The notes under the pieces were generated by a model. It worked only from the letters and a program-made list of their open reading frames with translations. It did no database searches and was not told where the DNA came from. Shown in pieces: positions 1-7,063 of a stretch of DNA of 15,276 bases. Each line of letters starts with the position of its first letter. Within the stretch, counting starts at the first letter, position 1. A program made the position numbers and the translations under genes. The stretch comes from Pseudomonadota bacterium (GTDB lineage Bacteria > Pseudomonadota > Alphaproteobacteria > Rhizobiales > Xanthobacteraceae), in NCBI GenBank assembly GCA_023417665.1, contig JAEZFA010000129.1, positions 1 through 15,276 on the forward strand, read 5' to 3'.

Positions 1-582
1 GTTCAGCGTGTCGAAGATGGTTTCGACCAGCACGATGTCCGCGCCGCCTTCGACCAGCGCCTTGGTCTGCTCGTAATAGGCTTCCGCAAGCTCGTCGAAA
101 GACGTCGCGCGGAAACCCGGATTGGACACGTCGGGCGAGATCGAGGCGGTGCGATTGGTCGGCCCGAGCGCACCGGCGACGTAGCGCTTGCGGCCGTCTT
201 CCTTTTCGACGATCAGCGCCGCTTCCTTGGCGAGCTTCGCGCCCATGAAATTCAGTTCGTGAACGAACTCTTCCATGCCGTAGTCGGCCTGCGCGATGCG
301 CGTGGAAGAAAACGTATTCGTCGAGCAGATGTCCGCACCCGCGCGGAAATAGGCGAGCGAGATATCGCGGATCGCTTCCGGCTTCGAGATGTTCAGAATG
401 TCGTTGTTGCCGCGCACTTCGCGGTTCCAGGCATCGAACCGCGCGCCGCGATAGCCCACCTCATCGAGGCTGAGCGCCTGAATCATCGTGCCCCACGCGC
501 CATCCAGCACGAGGATGCGATCCTTCGCGAGCTCGCGAAGCTCGACTTCCAACGCCGACGTCTGCAATTTCCTGGTACTCAT
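1..582 (-). CDS. metH: Methionine synthase MetH, N-terminal part (truncated by window edge)
   Basis: This is the first 194 codons of cobalamin-dependent methionine synthase, which moves a methyl group from 5-methyltetrahydrofolate to homocysteine. Only part of the homocysteine-binding barrel is present. Visible landmarks are LDGAWGTMIQ at residues 26-35, RGNNDILNISKPEAIRDI after about residue 56, STNTFSST, AGALGPTNRTASISPDVSNP and, at the edge, VLVETIFDTLN. The zinc-binding cysteines and the folate, cobalamin and reactivation domains lie beyond the window. The ATG at 582 is the natural start; a weak GGA-type ribosome site lies upstream, inside the 13-bp gap after metF. The reading frame is open to base 1. 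It is the last visible gene of the sahR-metF-metH operon and is probably repressed by SahR. A B12-independent MetE is excluded by the sequence motifs. Other genomes split the barrel into a separate gene, so full length cannot be confirmed here. Confidence 0.95.
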   Translation of the reverse strand, partial: MSTRKLQTSALEVELRELAKDRILVLDGAWGTMIQALSLDEVGYRGARFDAWNREVRGNNDILNISKPEAIRDISLAYFRAGADICSTNTFSSTRIAQADYGMEEFVHELNFMGAKLAKEAALIVEKEDGRKRYVAGALGPTNRTASISPDVSNPGFRATSFDELAEAYYEQTKALVEGGADIVLVETIFDTLN

Positions 583-595
583 TACTTTTATTCCA

Positions 596-1468
596 TTACG
601 CCGCGGCAGCGCTCGTCTCGGGCCGGATGCCGAGCAGATGGCAGATCGCGAACACGAGTTCAGAGCGGTTCAATGTGTAGAAATGAAACTCGTTCACGCC
701 GCGCTGCCGCAGGTCGTTGACCTGCTCGGCCGCGACCGTCGCGGCAACCAGCCTGCGCGTTTCGGCATCCTTCTCCAGACCGGCAAAACGATCGGCCAGC
801 GAATTGGGTACATGCGAACCGCACATTTCAGCGAACTTCTTCACCTGCGCGAAATTCAGCACCGGAATGATGCCCGGCACGATCGGAATATTGATGCCGC
901 GCGCGCGCACACGATCGAGATAGCGGAAATAGAGATCGTTGCCGAAGAAGAACTGCGTGATCGCACGCGTCGCACCCGCATCGACCTTGCGCTGCAGGAG
1001 ATCGAGCTCCGCTTCGAGCGAAGCGCTGTCGGGATGCTTCTCGGGATAGGCCGAAACCGAGATTTCGAAATTGCCGATCTTCTTAATACCCGCGATCAGT
1101 TCGGGGCTGCCTTCATAGCCGCCGGGATGCGGCTCGTATTTCGTACCCGCCCCCGTCACCGGATCGCCGCGCAAGGCCACGATGTGGCGCACGCCGGCGT
1201 CCCAATAATCCTGCACGACCGAATCCGTTTCCGCCTTGGTCGCGCCGACACAGGTGAGATGCGCGGCCGGCACCAGCGCCGTCTCGCGCACCATGCGCGC
1301 GATCGTGCCATGCGTGCGTTCGCGCGTGGAGCCGCCCGCGCCATAGGTCACGGAGACGAAGCGCGGCTTCAACGGCGCGAGACGCGCAATCGAATCCCAC
1401 AGCGTTTTTTCCATTTCCGGCGTCTTCGGCGGAAAAAATTCGAACGAGACCTGAATATCGTTACGCAT
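596..1468 (-). CDS. metF: 5,10-methylenetetrahydrofolate reductase MetF
   Basis: The product is a cytoplasmic FAD enzyme that reduces 5,10-methylene-THF to 5-methyl-THF, the methyl donor used by MetH. Its 290 residues match the usual bacterial length. Family signatures are SFEFFPPK at residues 8-15 (including the conserved Glu10), VSVTYGAGGSTRERT at 38-52, AHLTCVGAT at 69-77, ALRGDP at 98-103, YPEKHPDS at 141-148, and ITQFFF followed by PIVPGIIPV. The start ATG (1468-1466) overlaps the sahR stop codon by one base in a TGATG arrangement, so translation is probably coupled to sahR. The metH start lies 13 bp after the stop. The gene order regulator, reductase, methyl transferase fits one methyl-cycle operon. 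I see no missing motif or frameshift. Confidence 0.97.
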   Translation of the reverse strand: MRNDIQVSFEFFPPKTPEMEKTLWDSIARLAPLKPRFVSVTYGAGGSTRERTHGTIARMVRETALVPAAHLTCVGATKAETDSVVQDYWDAGVRHIVALRGDPVTGAGTKYEPHPGGYEGSPELIAGIKKIGNFEISVSAYPEKHPDSASLEAELDLLQRKVDAGATRAITQFFFGNDLYFRYLDRVRARGINIPIVPGIIPVLNFAQVKKFAEMCGSHVPNSLADRFAGLEKDAETRRLVAATVAAEQVNDLRQRGVNEFHFYTLNRSELVFAICHLLGIRPETSAAAA

Positions 1469-2472
1469 CAGGCAACCTCCCTGCCTTCACCCGCAAGCAC
1501 GATGCGCGGGTCACGCGCCGACCAAACCGAGACGGTGAGCGCGTTTTCGTTTTTCTTTTCGGGGATCAGCATCCGGTGCCGGTCGAATTCCAGACCGGCA
1601 TCCTGAAGCCACTGTTCGACCACCTCCGGCGAAAAACCCAGGCGCCGGTGCGCATGTTCGTCGCGGAGAAATTCGAGTTGATGCGGCGCGAAGTCGACCA
1701 CGACCAGCCGGCCGCCGGGACGCAAAACCCGCGCGGCTTCGCGCAGGGCCCGCGCGCCATCATCAAGATAATGCAGCACCTGATGCAGCACGATGCCGTC
1801 GAAGGAGTCGCGCGGGAACGGCAGATTGTAGAGATCGCCCTGCCGCACCGAACAGTTCTTCAGGCCCGCCTTGTCGAGATTGGCGCGTGCGAATTGCAGC
1901 ATCTCCGGGTTGAGGTCGATGCCGACGCCGCGGGAAATTTCCTGACCGAACAGTTCGAGGATTCGCCCCGTCCCGGTACCGAGATCGAGCAATGCATTGA
2001 TCGGCTTGCCGGCGAAAGCGTCGCGCACCGCCGCCTCGACCGCAGCTTCCGAGACATGGAGCTTGCGCAACTCGTCCCAGCGCGCGGCGTGCTTGCGGAA
2101 ATAAAGCTGCGCCGACGACTGCCGCGCGGCCCGCACCTGCGCGAGCCGCTCGCGGTCGCGCTCGAAAATCGGATCGGAAGGATCGGCAAGCGCCAGGATG
2201 GCATCCGCCAGCGGCGCGCCCGCACCTTCGCTCGCGCGGCGATAAAATGCCCAGCTTGCTTCGCGAAAGCGCTCGACAATTCCGGCTTCGGCCAGCAACC
2301 GCAAATGGCGCGAAATGCGCGGCTGCGACTGCCCGAGAATATCGGTCAGGTCCGAAACCGTGAGTTCCGCCTGGTCGAGCAACGCGAGCAGGCGCAGCCG
2401 GGTATCCTCGGCCGCGGCCTTGAGTCCGCCGAGCAGCGTATTGAAGTTCGAAGGCACTCTTTTGCGAACCAC
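1468..2472 (-). CDS. sahR: SahR-type regulator: ArsR winged helix fused to a SAM-methyltransferase-like domain
   Basis: Residues 1-90 (334-residue form) are an ArsR-type winged helix-turn-helix, with TRLRLLALL and the recognition segment ILGQSQPRISRHLRLLAEAG. Residues 155-265 are a class I methyltransferase fold: motif I LLDLGTGTGR at 161-170, GIDLNPE at 184-190, QGDL at 211-214 and RPGGRLVVVD at 251-260. In the characterised SahR family (Novichkov and colleagues) this domain senses S-adenosylhomocysteine, and SAH releases the repressor from methyl-cycle operators. Position next to metF and metH and a perfect operator upstream support that role. The reading frame extends back to a GTG at 2517, but that start would lie in the operator. 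I prefer the GTG at 2472, which has GGAGA at 2487-2483; GTG 2457 also fits, since it gives the family-like beginning just before FNTLLGGLKAA. A simple methyltransferase role is less likely. Confidence 0.88.
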   Translation of the reverse strand: MVRKRVPSNFNTLLGGLKAAAEDTRLRLLALLDQAELTVSDLTDILGQSQPRISRHLRLLAEAGIVERFREASWAFYRRASEGAGAPLADAILALADPSDPIFERDRERLAQVRAARQSSAQLYFRKHAARWDELRKLHVSEAAVEAAVRDAFAGKPINALLDLGTGTGRILELFGQEISRGVGIDLNPEMLQFARANLDKAGLKNCSVRQGDLYNLPFPRDSFDGIVLHQVLHYLDDGARALREAARVLRPGGRLVVVDFAPHQLEFLRDEHAHRRLGFSPEVVEQWLQDAGLEFDRHRMLIPEKKNENALTVSVWSARDPRIVLAGEGREVA

Positions 2473-2515
2473 GGAAAAACCGTCTCCAAGCGTGGGGCCA
2501 AGCCCATCGCCCACC

Positions 2516-2535
2516 ACATAAAGATATCTTTATGT
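2516..2535. promoter_or_regulatory. Probable SahR operator, perfect 20-bp palindrome
   Basis: ACATAAAGATATCTTTATGT is identical to its own reverse complement over all 20 bases. It is AT-rich in a GC-rich setting and lies 44-63 bp upstream of the preferred sahR start. ArsR-type dimers bind such palindromes, and this core resembles what I recall of the SahR motif in proteobacteria. It probably mediates autoregulation of sahR-metF-metH. It might also affect the divergent OpgC operon, whose start is about 100 bp away on the other strand. Confidence 0.85.
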
Positions 2536-2555
2536 CATTAAATACGGCTGTGCAA
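2527..2555 (-). promoter_or_regulatory. Tentative promoter of the sahR-metF-metH operon
   Basis: Reading the minus strand, TTGCAC (2555-2550) is a fair -35 element. It is followed 17 bp later by a weak -10 candidate, TAAAGA (2532-2527), inside the palindrome. Transcription would begin near 2520, so a bound repressor would cover the -10 and start site. The -10 match is poor and other placements are possible. Confidence 0.3.
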
Positions 2556-2632
2556 GCGCCCGATCCCGCACTGGCGTAACGCCCGGAAAGGCTTGTATTT
2601 TCGGGACCCGGCGGACCCCTGAAGCGCAATCC

Positions 2633-3808
2633 ATGAACACAGTCCCGAGCCAGACGATTCCCGCGGAGAGTGTCTCGCTACCGCCGAAGGCTCGCGATCT
2701 GCGGCTCGATTTCTTTCGCGGTCTCGCGCTCTGGCTGATCTTCCTCAATCACATCCCGTCGAATTTCGTCGGCTGGTTCACGACCCGCAATTTCGGGTTC
2801 TCGGACGCCGCCGAAATGTTTGTCTTCATCTCCGGCTATACCGCCGCCTTCGTCTATGGCCGCGTGATGATCGAGCGCGGCTTCACGGTCGCCGGCGCAC
2901 GCATTCTCAAGCGCGCCTGGCAGATCTACGTCGCCTTCATTTTCCTGTTCATGATCTATCTCGCGCAGATTTCCTGGGTCGCAGCTCGCTTCGAAAACCC
3001 GCTTTACATCGAGGAAATGAATCTGCTGCATTTCCTGCAGCGGCCGGAGATCGTGATCGTCGAAGCGATGATCCTGCGCTTTTTGCCGGCGAACGTGGAC
3101 GTGCTGCCGCTTTACATCGTGCTGATGCTGTTCTTCCCGCTCATCCTCTGGATGCTGCTGCGCGCGCCGAACATCACGCTCGGGCTGTCGTTCATTTTCT
3201 ATGTCGCAGCCTATCTGCAAGGCTGGAACCTGCCGGGCTATCCGCAGGATAAAGTCTGGTTCTTCAGTCCCTTTGCCTGGCAGTTTCTGTTCGTCGCCGG
3301 TGCCTGGTGCGGCATCGGCTGCGTGCACCAGATCGACGGCATCCTGCGCTCGACCTGGTTTCTGGTCCTGGCCGGCACTTATCTGTTTCTGGCCGGCGGC
3401 CTCCAGCTTGTGACCAACCTCACGGCCAACCTTTCGATCAACCTCGACTGGCCGGACTGGCTCCTGATCTTCCCGCTGGACAAGACCCACCTGAGCCCGC
3501 TCCGACTGCTTCACTTTCTGTTGCTGACCGCCATGGTCGTCCGCTTCGTCCCGGCGGACGCCGCGTTTTTGCGGCACCGCTGGGCACGGCCGCTGATCAT
3601 CTGCGGCGAGCATTCCTTGGAAATCTTCTGTTTCGGGGTATTTCTGTCGTTTACCGCCCATATCCTGATGATCGAAATCTCCAGCCGGGTCGGGTTCCAG
3701 GTCCTCATTAGCTTTGGGGGCATTCTGGCCATGGTGGCTCTTGCGGCCGTTATGACGTGGTATAAAAAGCTGCAAAGCCGGGCGCCCAAGACTCTGGCAG
3801 TTTCCTAA
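2633..3808 (+). CDS. OpgC-family integral membrane protein (putative glycan acyltransferase)
   Basis: This 391-residue polytopic membrane protein carries the OpgC signature RDLRLDFFRGLALWLIFLNH beginning near residue 21, then NFGFSDAAEMFVFISGY. Roughly ten hydrophobic helices follow. Charged loops include DKTHLSPLRLLHF near 285 and CGEHSLEIFCFGVFL near 325, both typical of the family. Known OpgC proteins O-succinylate osmoregulated periplasmic glucans and resemble acyltransferase-3 membrane enzymes. The substrate here is inferred only. The start ATG has no strong ribosome site. The stop overlaps a possible start of the next gene in TAATG, and two exported SGNH proteins follow in the same operon, which suggests a membrane acyl donor working with periplasmic acyl-handling partners. 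An imperfect hairpin at 2582-2605 lies in the leader; its role is unknown. No opgG, opgH or opgD glucan synthesis gene is in the window. Confidence 0.85.
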   Translation: MNTVPSQTIPAESVSLPPKARDLRLDFFRGLALWLIFLNHIPSNFVGWFTTRNFGFSDAAEMFVFISGYTAAFVYGRVMIERGFTVAGARILKRAWQIYVAFIFLFMIYLAQISWVAARFENPLYIEEMNLLHFLQRPEIVIVEAMILRFLPANVDVLPLYIVLMLFFPLILWMLLRAPNITLGLSFIFYVAAYLQGWNLPGYPQDKVWFFSPFAWQFLFVAGAWCGIGCVHQIDGILRSTWFLVLAGTYLFLAGGLQLVTNLTANLSINLDWPDWLLIFPLDKTHLSPLRLLHFLLLTAMVVRFVPADAAFLRHRWARPLIICGEHSLEIFCFGVFLSFTAHILMIEISSRVGFQVLISFGGILAMVALAAVMTWYKKLQSRAPKTLAVS

Positions 3809-3828
3809 TGCGTGCCTCAGGGGGGCCT

Positions 3829-4578
3829 ATGCAGGCCAAGGCGATCGGGGCGGTGCTTCTTCCGCTCCTGCTATTTTCCGGAATGGCGTCCGCGCAGGAT
3901 CAACGCTGCGAGGCTCCGGATGCTTATGTCGAACCCTATTTCAAGGTTTCGAACGCGGCGCTGAAGCTGCGATCCACAAAAGATCTCGAGATTCTCATCG
4001 TTTCCAGCGCACCGTCGCAGACGCGGCTGGGAGACAAGCTGCGCACCTATCCGGCGTTCATGGAAAACGCGCTGAAGGAACAGCTTCCGAATTATACGAT
4101 CCGCGTCGCGGTCCACAGCGAAGCGCGCAAGACCCTGAAAGAAATTCTTGCCGGCTTGCCGCGTGCGCTTGAGAAGTACAAGCCCGCGCTCGTGATCCTC
4201 CAGACCGGCACGGTCGAGGCCATCGTCGGTGTTGATCCCGACAAATACGAGCGGAAGCTGGAAACCTTCATCGAAACGGTGCGCAAGACCGGAGCCGATG
4301 TCATTCTCATCAATCCGCAGTTCAGCCCGCGCCTGTCCTTCGTGACCAATTCCGGCGGCATGAACGACCGCATTCGCCGCGTCGCCGCCTATTCGGATAC
4401 GCCGCTCTTCAACCGCTACGACATCATGCGGCACTGGAGCGAGAACGAAGCTTTCGATTTCAACGCAATCAAGAACAACGGCACCTACGAGGCCGTGCAT
4501 CGCTGTCTCGGACAACTGCTTGCCGAATTCGTTTCGCGCGCAGCTTCCTTTTCGGAGTTAGCAAAGCTGCCGCAATGA
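3829..4578 (+). CDS. Exported SGNH-fold protein lacking catalytic residues (pseudo-esterase)
   Basis: I chose the ATG at 3829 because AGGGGGG lies just before it; an in-frame ATG at 3808 coupled to the previous stop would add seven residues. Residues 1-22 form a signal peptide ending MASA|QD. The body aligns along its length with the next gene: LEILIVSS with VTIVAMGSS, TGADVILINPQFSPRL with IGADVVLIDPQYAPKV, and RCLGQLL with ACWAEAL. Each SGNH catalytic position is changed: the nucleophile block reads SSAPS (59-63), with Ala at the serine position, block III reads GTV rather than GTN, and the Asp-x-x-His block reads KNNG (215-218). Cys27 and Cys226 match the two cysteines of the neighbour and probably form a disulfide. 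A binding or scaffold role is inferred; hydrolysis is unlikely. Confidence 0.8.
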   Translation: MQAKAIGAVLLPLLLFSGMASAQDQRCEAPDAYVEPYFKVSNAALKLRSTKDLEILIVSSAPSQTRLGDKLRTYPAFMENALKEQLPNYTIRVAVHSEARKTLKEILAGLPRALEKYKPALVILQTGTVEAIVGVDPDKYERKLETFIETVRKTGADVILINPQFSPRLSFVTNSGGMNDRIRRVAAYSDTPLFNRYDIMRHWSENEAFDFNAIKNNGTYEAVHRCLGQLLAEFVSRAASFSELAKLPQ

Positions 4579-5354
4579 CCGCTCGCACTTTCATGCTCAT
4601 CGCGGGCACGCTGCTCGCTACGATTTCTGCGGCTTCGGCCGACCCGGTTCCGCCGCTCCCCTGCGCGCCGGCTTCGGAATATACGCGCCTCTCCGGCCCG
4701 CTCTCGCGCGTCGGCGAGCGGATCGCGAATCGCGAGCCCGTTACGATCGTCGCCATGGGTTCTTCATCGACCGCAGGGGTCGGCGCCTCGTCGAGCGACC
4801 ACAACTATCCGAACCAGCTCTTGAAACGCCTGCGGGCGCGCTTTCCCGGCGTAGAATTTCGCATGGTGAACCGCGGCATGAGCGGCGCGGTCGACAAGGA
4901 AATGCTCGCCCGTTTCGAGCAGGACGTGCACGCCGCCCGGCCCGACCTCGTGCTCTGGCAGGTCGGCACCAATGCGCTGCTGAACTCGGACGGCATCACC
5001 AAGGAAGGCGACGTCATGCGCGACGGGTTGCGCCGCCTGCGCGCGATCGGCGCCGATGTCGTGCTGATCGACCCGCAATACGCTCCGAAGGTGCTGAAAG
5101 ACCCCGACGCCGAGCCCATGGTCGAACTGATCCGCACCATCGCCCGCGAGGAAGGCGTGCCGGTCTTCCGCCGCTGGGCGCAGATGAAGCACTGGCGCGA
5201 AGTCCGTCACATCCCCTTCGAGACGTTTCTCTCGCAGGATCTTTTCCACATGAACGACTGGAGCTACGCCTGCTGGGCGGAAGCGCTATCCGGTGCGATT
5301 TCATGGGCGGCTACCCAGCCGAACTACCAGTTCGCCGGTCAACCGCGACCGTAA
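4575..5354 (+). CDS. Exported SGNH/GDSL-family hydrolase (putative glycan esterase or acyl transfer partner)
   Basis: This 259-residue protein begins with a signal peptide ending near SAASA|DP at 22-23. The SGNH blocks are intact: GSSST at 62-66 with Ser64 as likely nucleophile, NRGMSG at 99-104 (block II Gly), QVGTNALL at 129-136 (block III Asn133), and DLFHMND at 222-228 with Asp222 and His225. Cys30 and Cys233 are the only cysteines and probably join the two ends of the mature domain. The gene overlaps the preceding one by four bases (ATGA), so expression is coupled. SGNH proteins partnered with membrane acyltransferases commonly remove or transfer acyl groups on polysaccharides in the periplasm, and I infer that here. 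The acyl group and glycan are unknown. The stop lies five bases before the convergent thioesterase stop, leaving no room for a separate terminator. Confidence 0.85.
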   Translation: MTARTFMLIAGTLLATISAASADPVPPLPCAPASEYTRLSGPLSRVGERIANREPVTIVAMGSSSTAGVGASSSDHNYPNQLLKRLRARFPGVEFRMVNRGMSGAVDKEMLARFEQDVHAARPDLVLWQVGTNALLNSDGITKEGDVMRDGLRRLRAIGADVVLIDPQYAPKVLKDPDAEPMVELIRTIAREEGVPVFRRWAQMKHWREVRHIPFETFLSQDLFHMNDWSYACWAEALSGAISWAATQPNYQFAGQPRP

Positions 5355-5359
5355 GCTCG

Positions 5360-5875
5360 CTATCGCTTTTCCGGTTTCAGAATGAAGCACGTTGTCGTGG
5401 CGTGCGCATAAAGTTTCCCGTCCGGCCCCATGAAGCGGCCCTCTGCGATCGCCGTGCGCGCGCCGGAATGGATCACCTTTCCTTCCGCGCGCAACCTGCC
5501 GGTCTTCGCCGTAATGCCGCGCACGAAGTTCAGCTTCAGTTCCAGGGTCGTATAGCCGGTCCCTGCGGGAAGCATGGTCTGCACTGCACAGCTCATGGCG
5601 GAATCCATCAGCGTCAGCGCGACCCCGCCATGCACCGTGCCGATCGGGTTGTAGTGAAACTCCTTCGGCTCGATTTCGAACGCGACAAATCCCGGCTCAA
5701 CCACGGTCAGGGCGTAGCCGAGCACGTCGGTGATCGGCGGAGGTGGAATCTCGCCATCCCTGATCTTCCGCAGAAACTCGATGCCGGGGATGGTCAGCAT
5801 CAGGTTCGCGCTTACCGCCGGATCCTTCCAGGTAAATGTTCTCGTGCGTTCCGAGACTTCCGCGCCGGCATCCAT
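5360..5875 (-). CDS. PaaI-family hotdog-fold thioesterase
   Basis: The product is a 171-residue cytoplasmic protein with the PaaI/4HBT signature HYNPIGTVHGGVALTLMDSA at residues 74-93. This includes the Asn76-Pro-x-Gly motif, the HGG turn at 82-84 and Asp91 as probable catalytic acid. A following strand reads TTLELKLNFVRG, and the C-terminus is typical of the fold. Such enzymes hydrolyse acyl-CoA thioesters; the substrate cannot be read from the sequence. The frame is open back to 6040, but the ATG at 5875 is preferred because GGGGGA lies six bases before it and the upstream part would run into the divergent MarR gene. It is transcribed divergently from the MarR-GST pair and shares the control region with it, so the MarR protein may control it. 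A well-formed minus-strand -10 TATACT (5901-5896) lies upstream. Confidence 0.88.
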   Translation of the reverse strand: MDAGAEVSERTRTFTWKDPAVSANLMLTIPGIEFLRKIRDGEIPPPPITDVLGYALTVVEPGFVAFEIEPKEFHYNPIGTVHGGVALTLMDSAMSCAVQTMLPAGTGYTTLELKLNFVRGITAKTGRLRAEGKVIHSGARTAIAEGRFMGPDGKLYAHATTTCFILKPEKR

Positions 5876-5895
5876 CGTCCATCCCCCGGAATATG

Positions 5896-5901
5896 AGTAT
5901 A
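5896..5901 (-). promoter_or_regulatory. Tentative -10 element for the thioesterase gene
   Basis: The minus strand reads TATACT here, five of six matches to TATAAT, about 20 bp before the thioesterase start. No good -35 hexamer lies 17 bp upstream. That position falls next to the GCG-TATA-CGC boxes, so the boxes could act on this promoter too. Confidence 0.35.
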
Positions 5902-5929
5902 TTGACTTATGCGTATATGCGCTGATTAT
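5902..5929 (+). promoter_or_regulatory. Tentative promoter for the marR-gst pair
   Basis: TTGACT (5902-5907) is a good -35 element, followed after 16 bp by GATTAT (5924-5929), four of six matches to the -10 consensus. Transcription would start near 5936, inside the second palindromic box, so a bound regulator would block it. Confidence 0.45.
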
Positions 5930-5944
5930 GAGCGTATATACGCT
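5911..5944. promoter_or_regulatory. Two palindromic boxes, likely MarR operators
   Basis: AGCGTATATACGCT at 5931-5944 is a perfect 14-bp palindrome. GCGTATATGCGC at 5911-5922 is the same box with one mismatched pair. The two boxes are 21 bp apart, about two helical turns, so two dimers would sit on the same DNA face. They lie between the divergent thioesterase and MarR genes, the usual place for a MarR operator. A looser partial copy, GAGTATAT, is at 5895-5902. Confidence 0.65.
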
Positions 5945-5965
5945 TTTGTCCAGATAGGAGCAGGC

Positions 5966-6424
5966 ATGCCGAAACGCGACGACGTCCACCGCTGCGCCTG
6001 CACCATCCTGCGGCAGGCGGCCCGGGTCGCGACACAGCATTTCGACCGCGCGCTCGCCTCGAGCGGATTGCGGATTTCCCAGCTCTCGGTGCTGTCAACA
6101 CTGCGCCATGTCGGACCGAAGTCGATTAACGAACTCGCCGAGATCATGGTGCTCGATCGCACCACGCTCGGCCGAAACCTGCGGCCGCTGGAGCGTGACG
6201 GCTTGATTGCCGTGCAAAGCGACCGGCAGGACCGGCGTCTGCGCAAACTGGCGCTCACCAAAAAGGGCGAAAAGGCCGCGATCCGCGCAATCGACAATTG
6301 GGCGGACGCACAGACCAGTTTTGAAAATGCGCTCGGCATAGAAAACGCCATTGCACTTTCCAAACTGCTCCGGCAGGTCGTAAACGCAGAATACAAGAAC
6401 GAAATCACAGCGAGGAAAGAATGA
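5966..6424 (+). CDS. MarR-family transcriptional regulator
   Basis: The product is a 152-residue winged-helix regulator with the MarR layout. Helices 1-2 run over residues 10-35. The DNA-recognition region has SINELAEIMVLDRTTLGRNLRPLERDGLI, and the wing SDRQDRRLRKLALTKKG carries the family's Asp-Arg-x-Asp-Arg-Arg pattern. Helices for dimerisation follow. The ATG at 5966 follows AGGAG (5956-5960) at good spacing; the frame is open to an ATG at 5909, but that would put the start inside the operator. Cys10 and Cys12 near the N-terminus could sense oxidants or electrophiles as in OhrR-type MarR proteins; this is inference. The stop overlaps the start of the glutathione S-transferase by four bases (ATGA), so both are made together and the GST is the likely regulated activity. 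Confidence 0.9.
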   Translation: MPKRDDVHRCACTILRQAARVATQHFDRALASSGLRISQLSVLSTLRHVGPKSINELAEIMVLDRTTLGRNLRPLERDGLIAVQSDRQDRRLRKLALTKKGEKAAIRAIDNWADAQTSFENALGIENAIALSKLLRQVVNAEYKNEITARKE

Positions 6425-7050
6425 GCGGGTTGCAAATTGTCGGAACGGCGCTGTCGAACTTTGTCCGCACCGCCCGCATGGCAGCGCGGGAGAAAGGCGT
6501 TGCTTACGAACTGATCGAAATCAATCCGCGCACCGATGCTGCGCGAGCACTACACCCCGGCGGCATGGTGCCAAGCATGAAACACGGCGACCGCACGCTG
6601 TTCGAGAGCCGCGCCATAACGCGCTACATCGACGAGGCCTTCGACGGGCCGCCGCTGATGCCGCGCGATCCTTGGGCGGCGGCGCAGGCAGAACAGTGGC
6701 TCGCATATATCGCAACGTCGGTGGATAAGGCCGTGATCCGCGAGCTCATCTACGCGCACTTCTTTCCGGCGACCCCCGATAAATCTCCGGACCGCGCGAT
6801 CATCGACCGCGCCGCAAAGCGGATCGAACGGCAGTTCAACGCGCTCAATAATGCGGTGGAGCAGACCGGATTTCTCACCGGTGATTTCTTCGGGCTTGCC
6901 GACATCTATGCCATGCCGATCCTCGGTCAGTCGCGTGCGACCCCGGAAGGAAAGGAAGCCATGGCGAAAGCGCCTTCGCTGCTCGCCTACTACGAAAAGC
7001 ACAAGACGCGACCGAGCTTTGCGGAAACCGCGCCGCCGCGGTGGAAGTAA
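6421..7050 (+). CDS. Glutathione S-transferase family protein
   Basis: This 209-residue cytosolic protein has the two-domain GST layout. The thioredoxin-like N-terminal domain has a catalytic-type Ser near 12 (ALSNFVRTARM), the cis-proline loop GGMVPSM with Pro51, and the glutathione-binding pair Glu62-Ser63 in LFESRAITRYIDE. The helical C-terminal domain (about 85-209) contains the N-capping box region FFGLADIYAMP. GSTs conjugate glutathione to electrophiles or act as peroxidases or isomerases; the exact class cannot be fixed. It is translationally coupled to the upstream MarR gene, which fits induction by a toxic compound. The 3' end faces ettA across a hairpin-bearing 64-bp gap. Confidence 0.92.
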   Translation: MSGLQIVGTALSNFVRTARMAAREKGVAYELIEINPRTDAARALHPGGMVPSMKHGDRTLFESRAITRYIDEAFDGPPLMPRDPWAAAQAEQWLAYIATSVDKAVIRELIYAHFFPATPDKSPDRAIIDRAAKRIERQFNALNNAVEQTGFLTGDFFGLADIYAMPILGQSRATPEGKEAMAKAPSLLAYYEKHKTRPSFAETAPPRWK

Positions 7051-7063
7051 ATCTGGTCGCTTA

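Noticed and set aside
488..2541. Long plus-strand open frames opposite metH, metF and sahR
   Set aside because: The minus-strand proteins are recognised families with intact motifs; the plus frames are Arg/His-rich shadows.
2582..2605. An imperfect hairpin in the OpgC leader as a riboswitch or attenuator
   Set aside because: The stem is about 8 bp with a wobble pair and no conserved riboswitch features; too weak to call.
2678..3775. A 365-codon minus-strand open frame opposite the OpgC gene
   Set aside because: Its product is an unnatural mix of Gln, Asp, Glu and His, while the plus strand encodes a coherent membrane protein.
5909..5965. An upstream ATG that would lengthen the MarR protein by 19 residues
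   Set aside because: It lies inside the operator and promoter and lacks a ribosome site. The ATG at 5966 has AGGAG and gives a normal MarR length.
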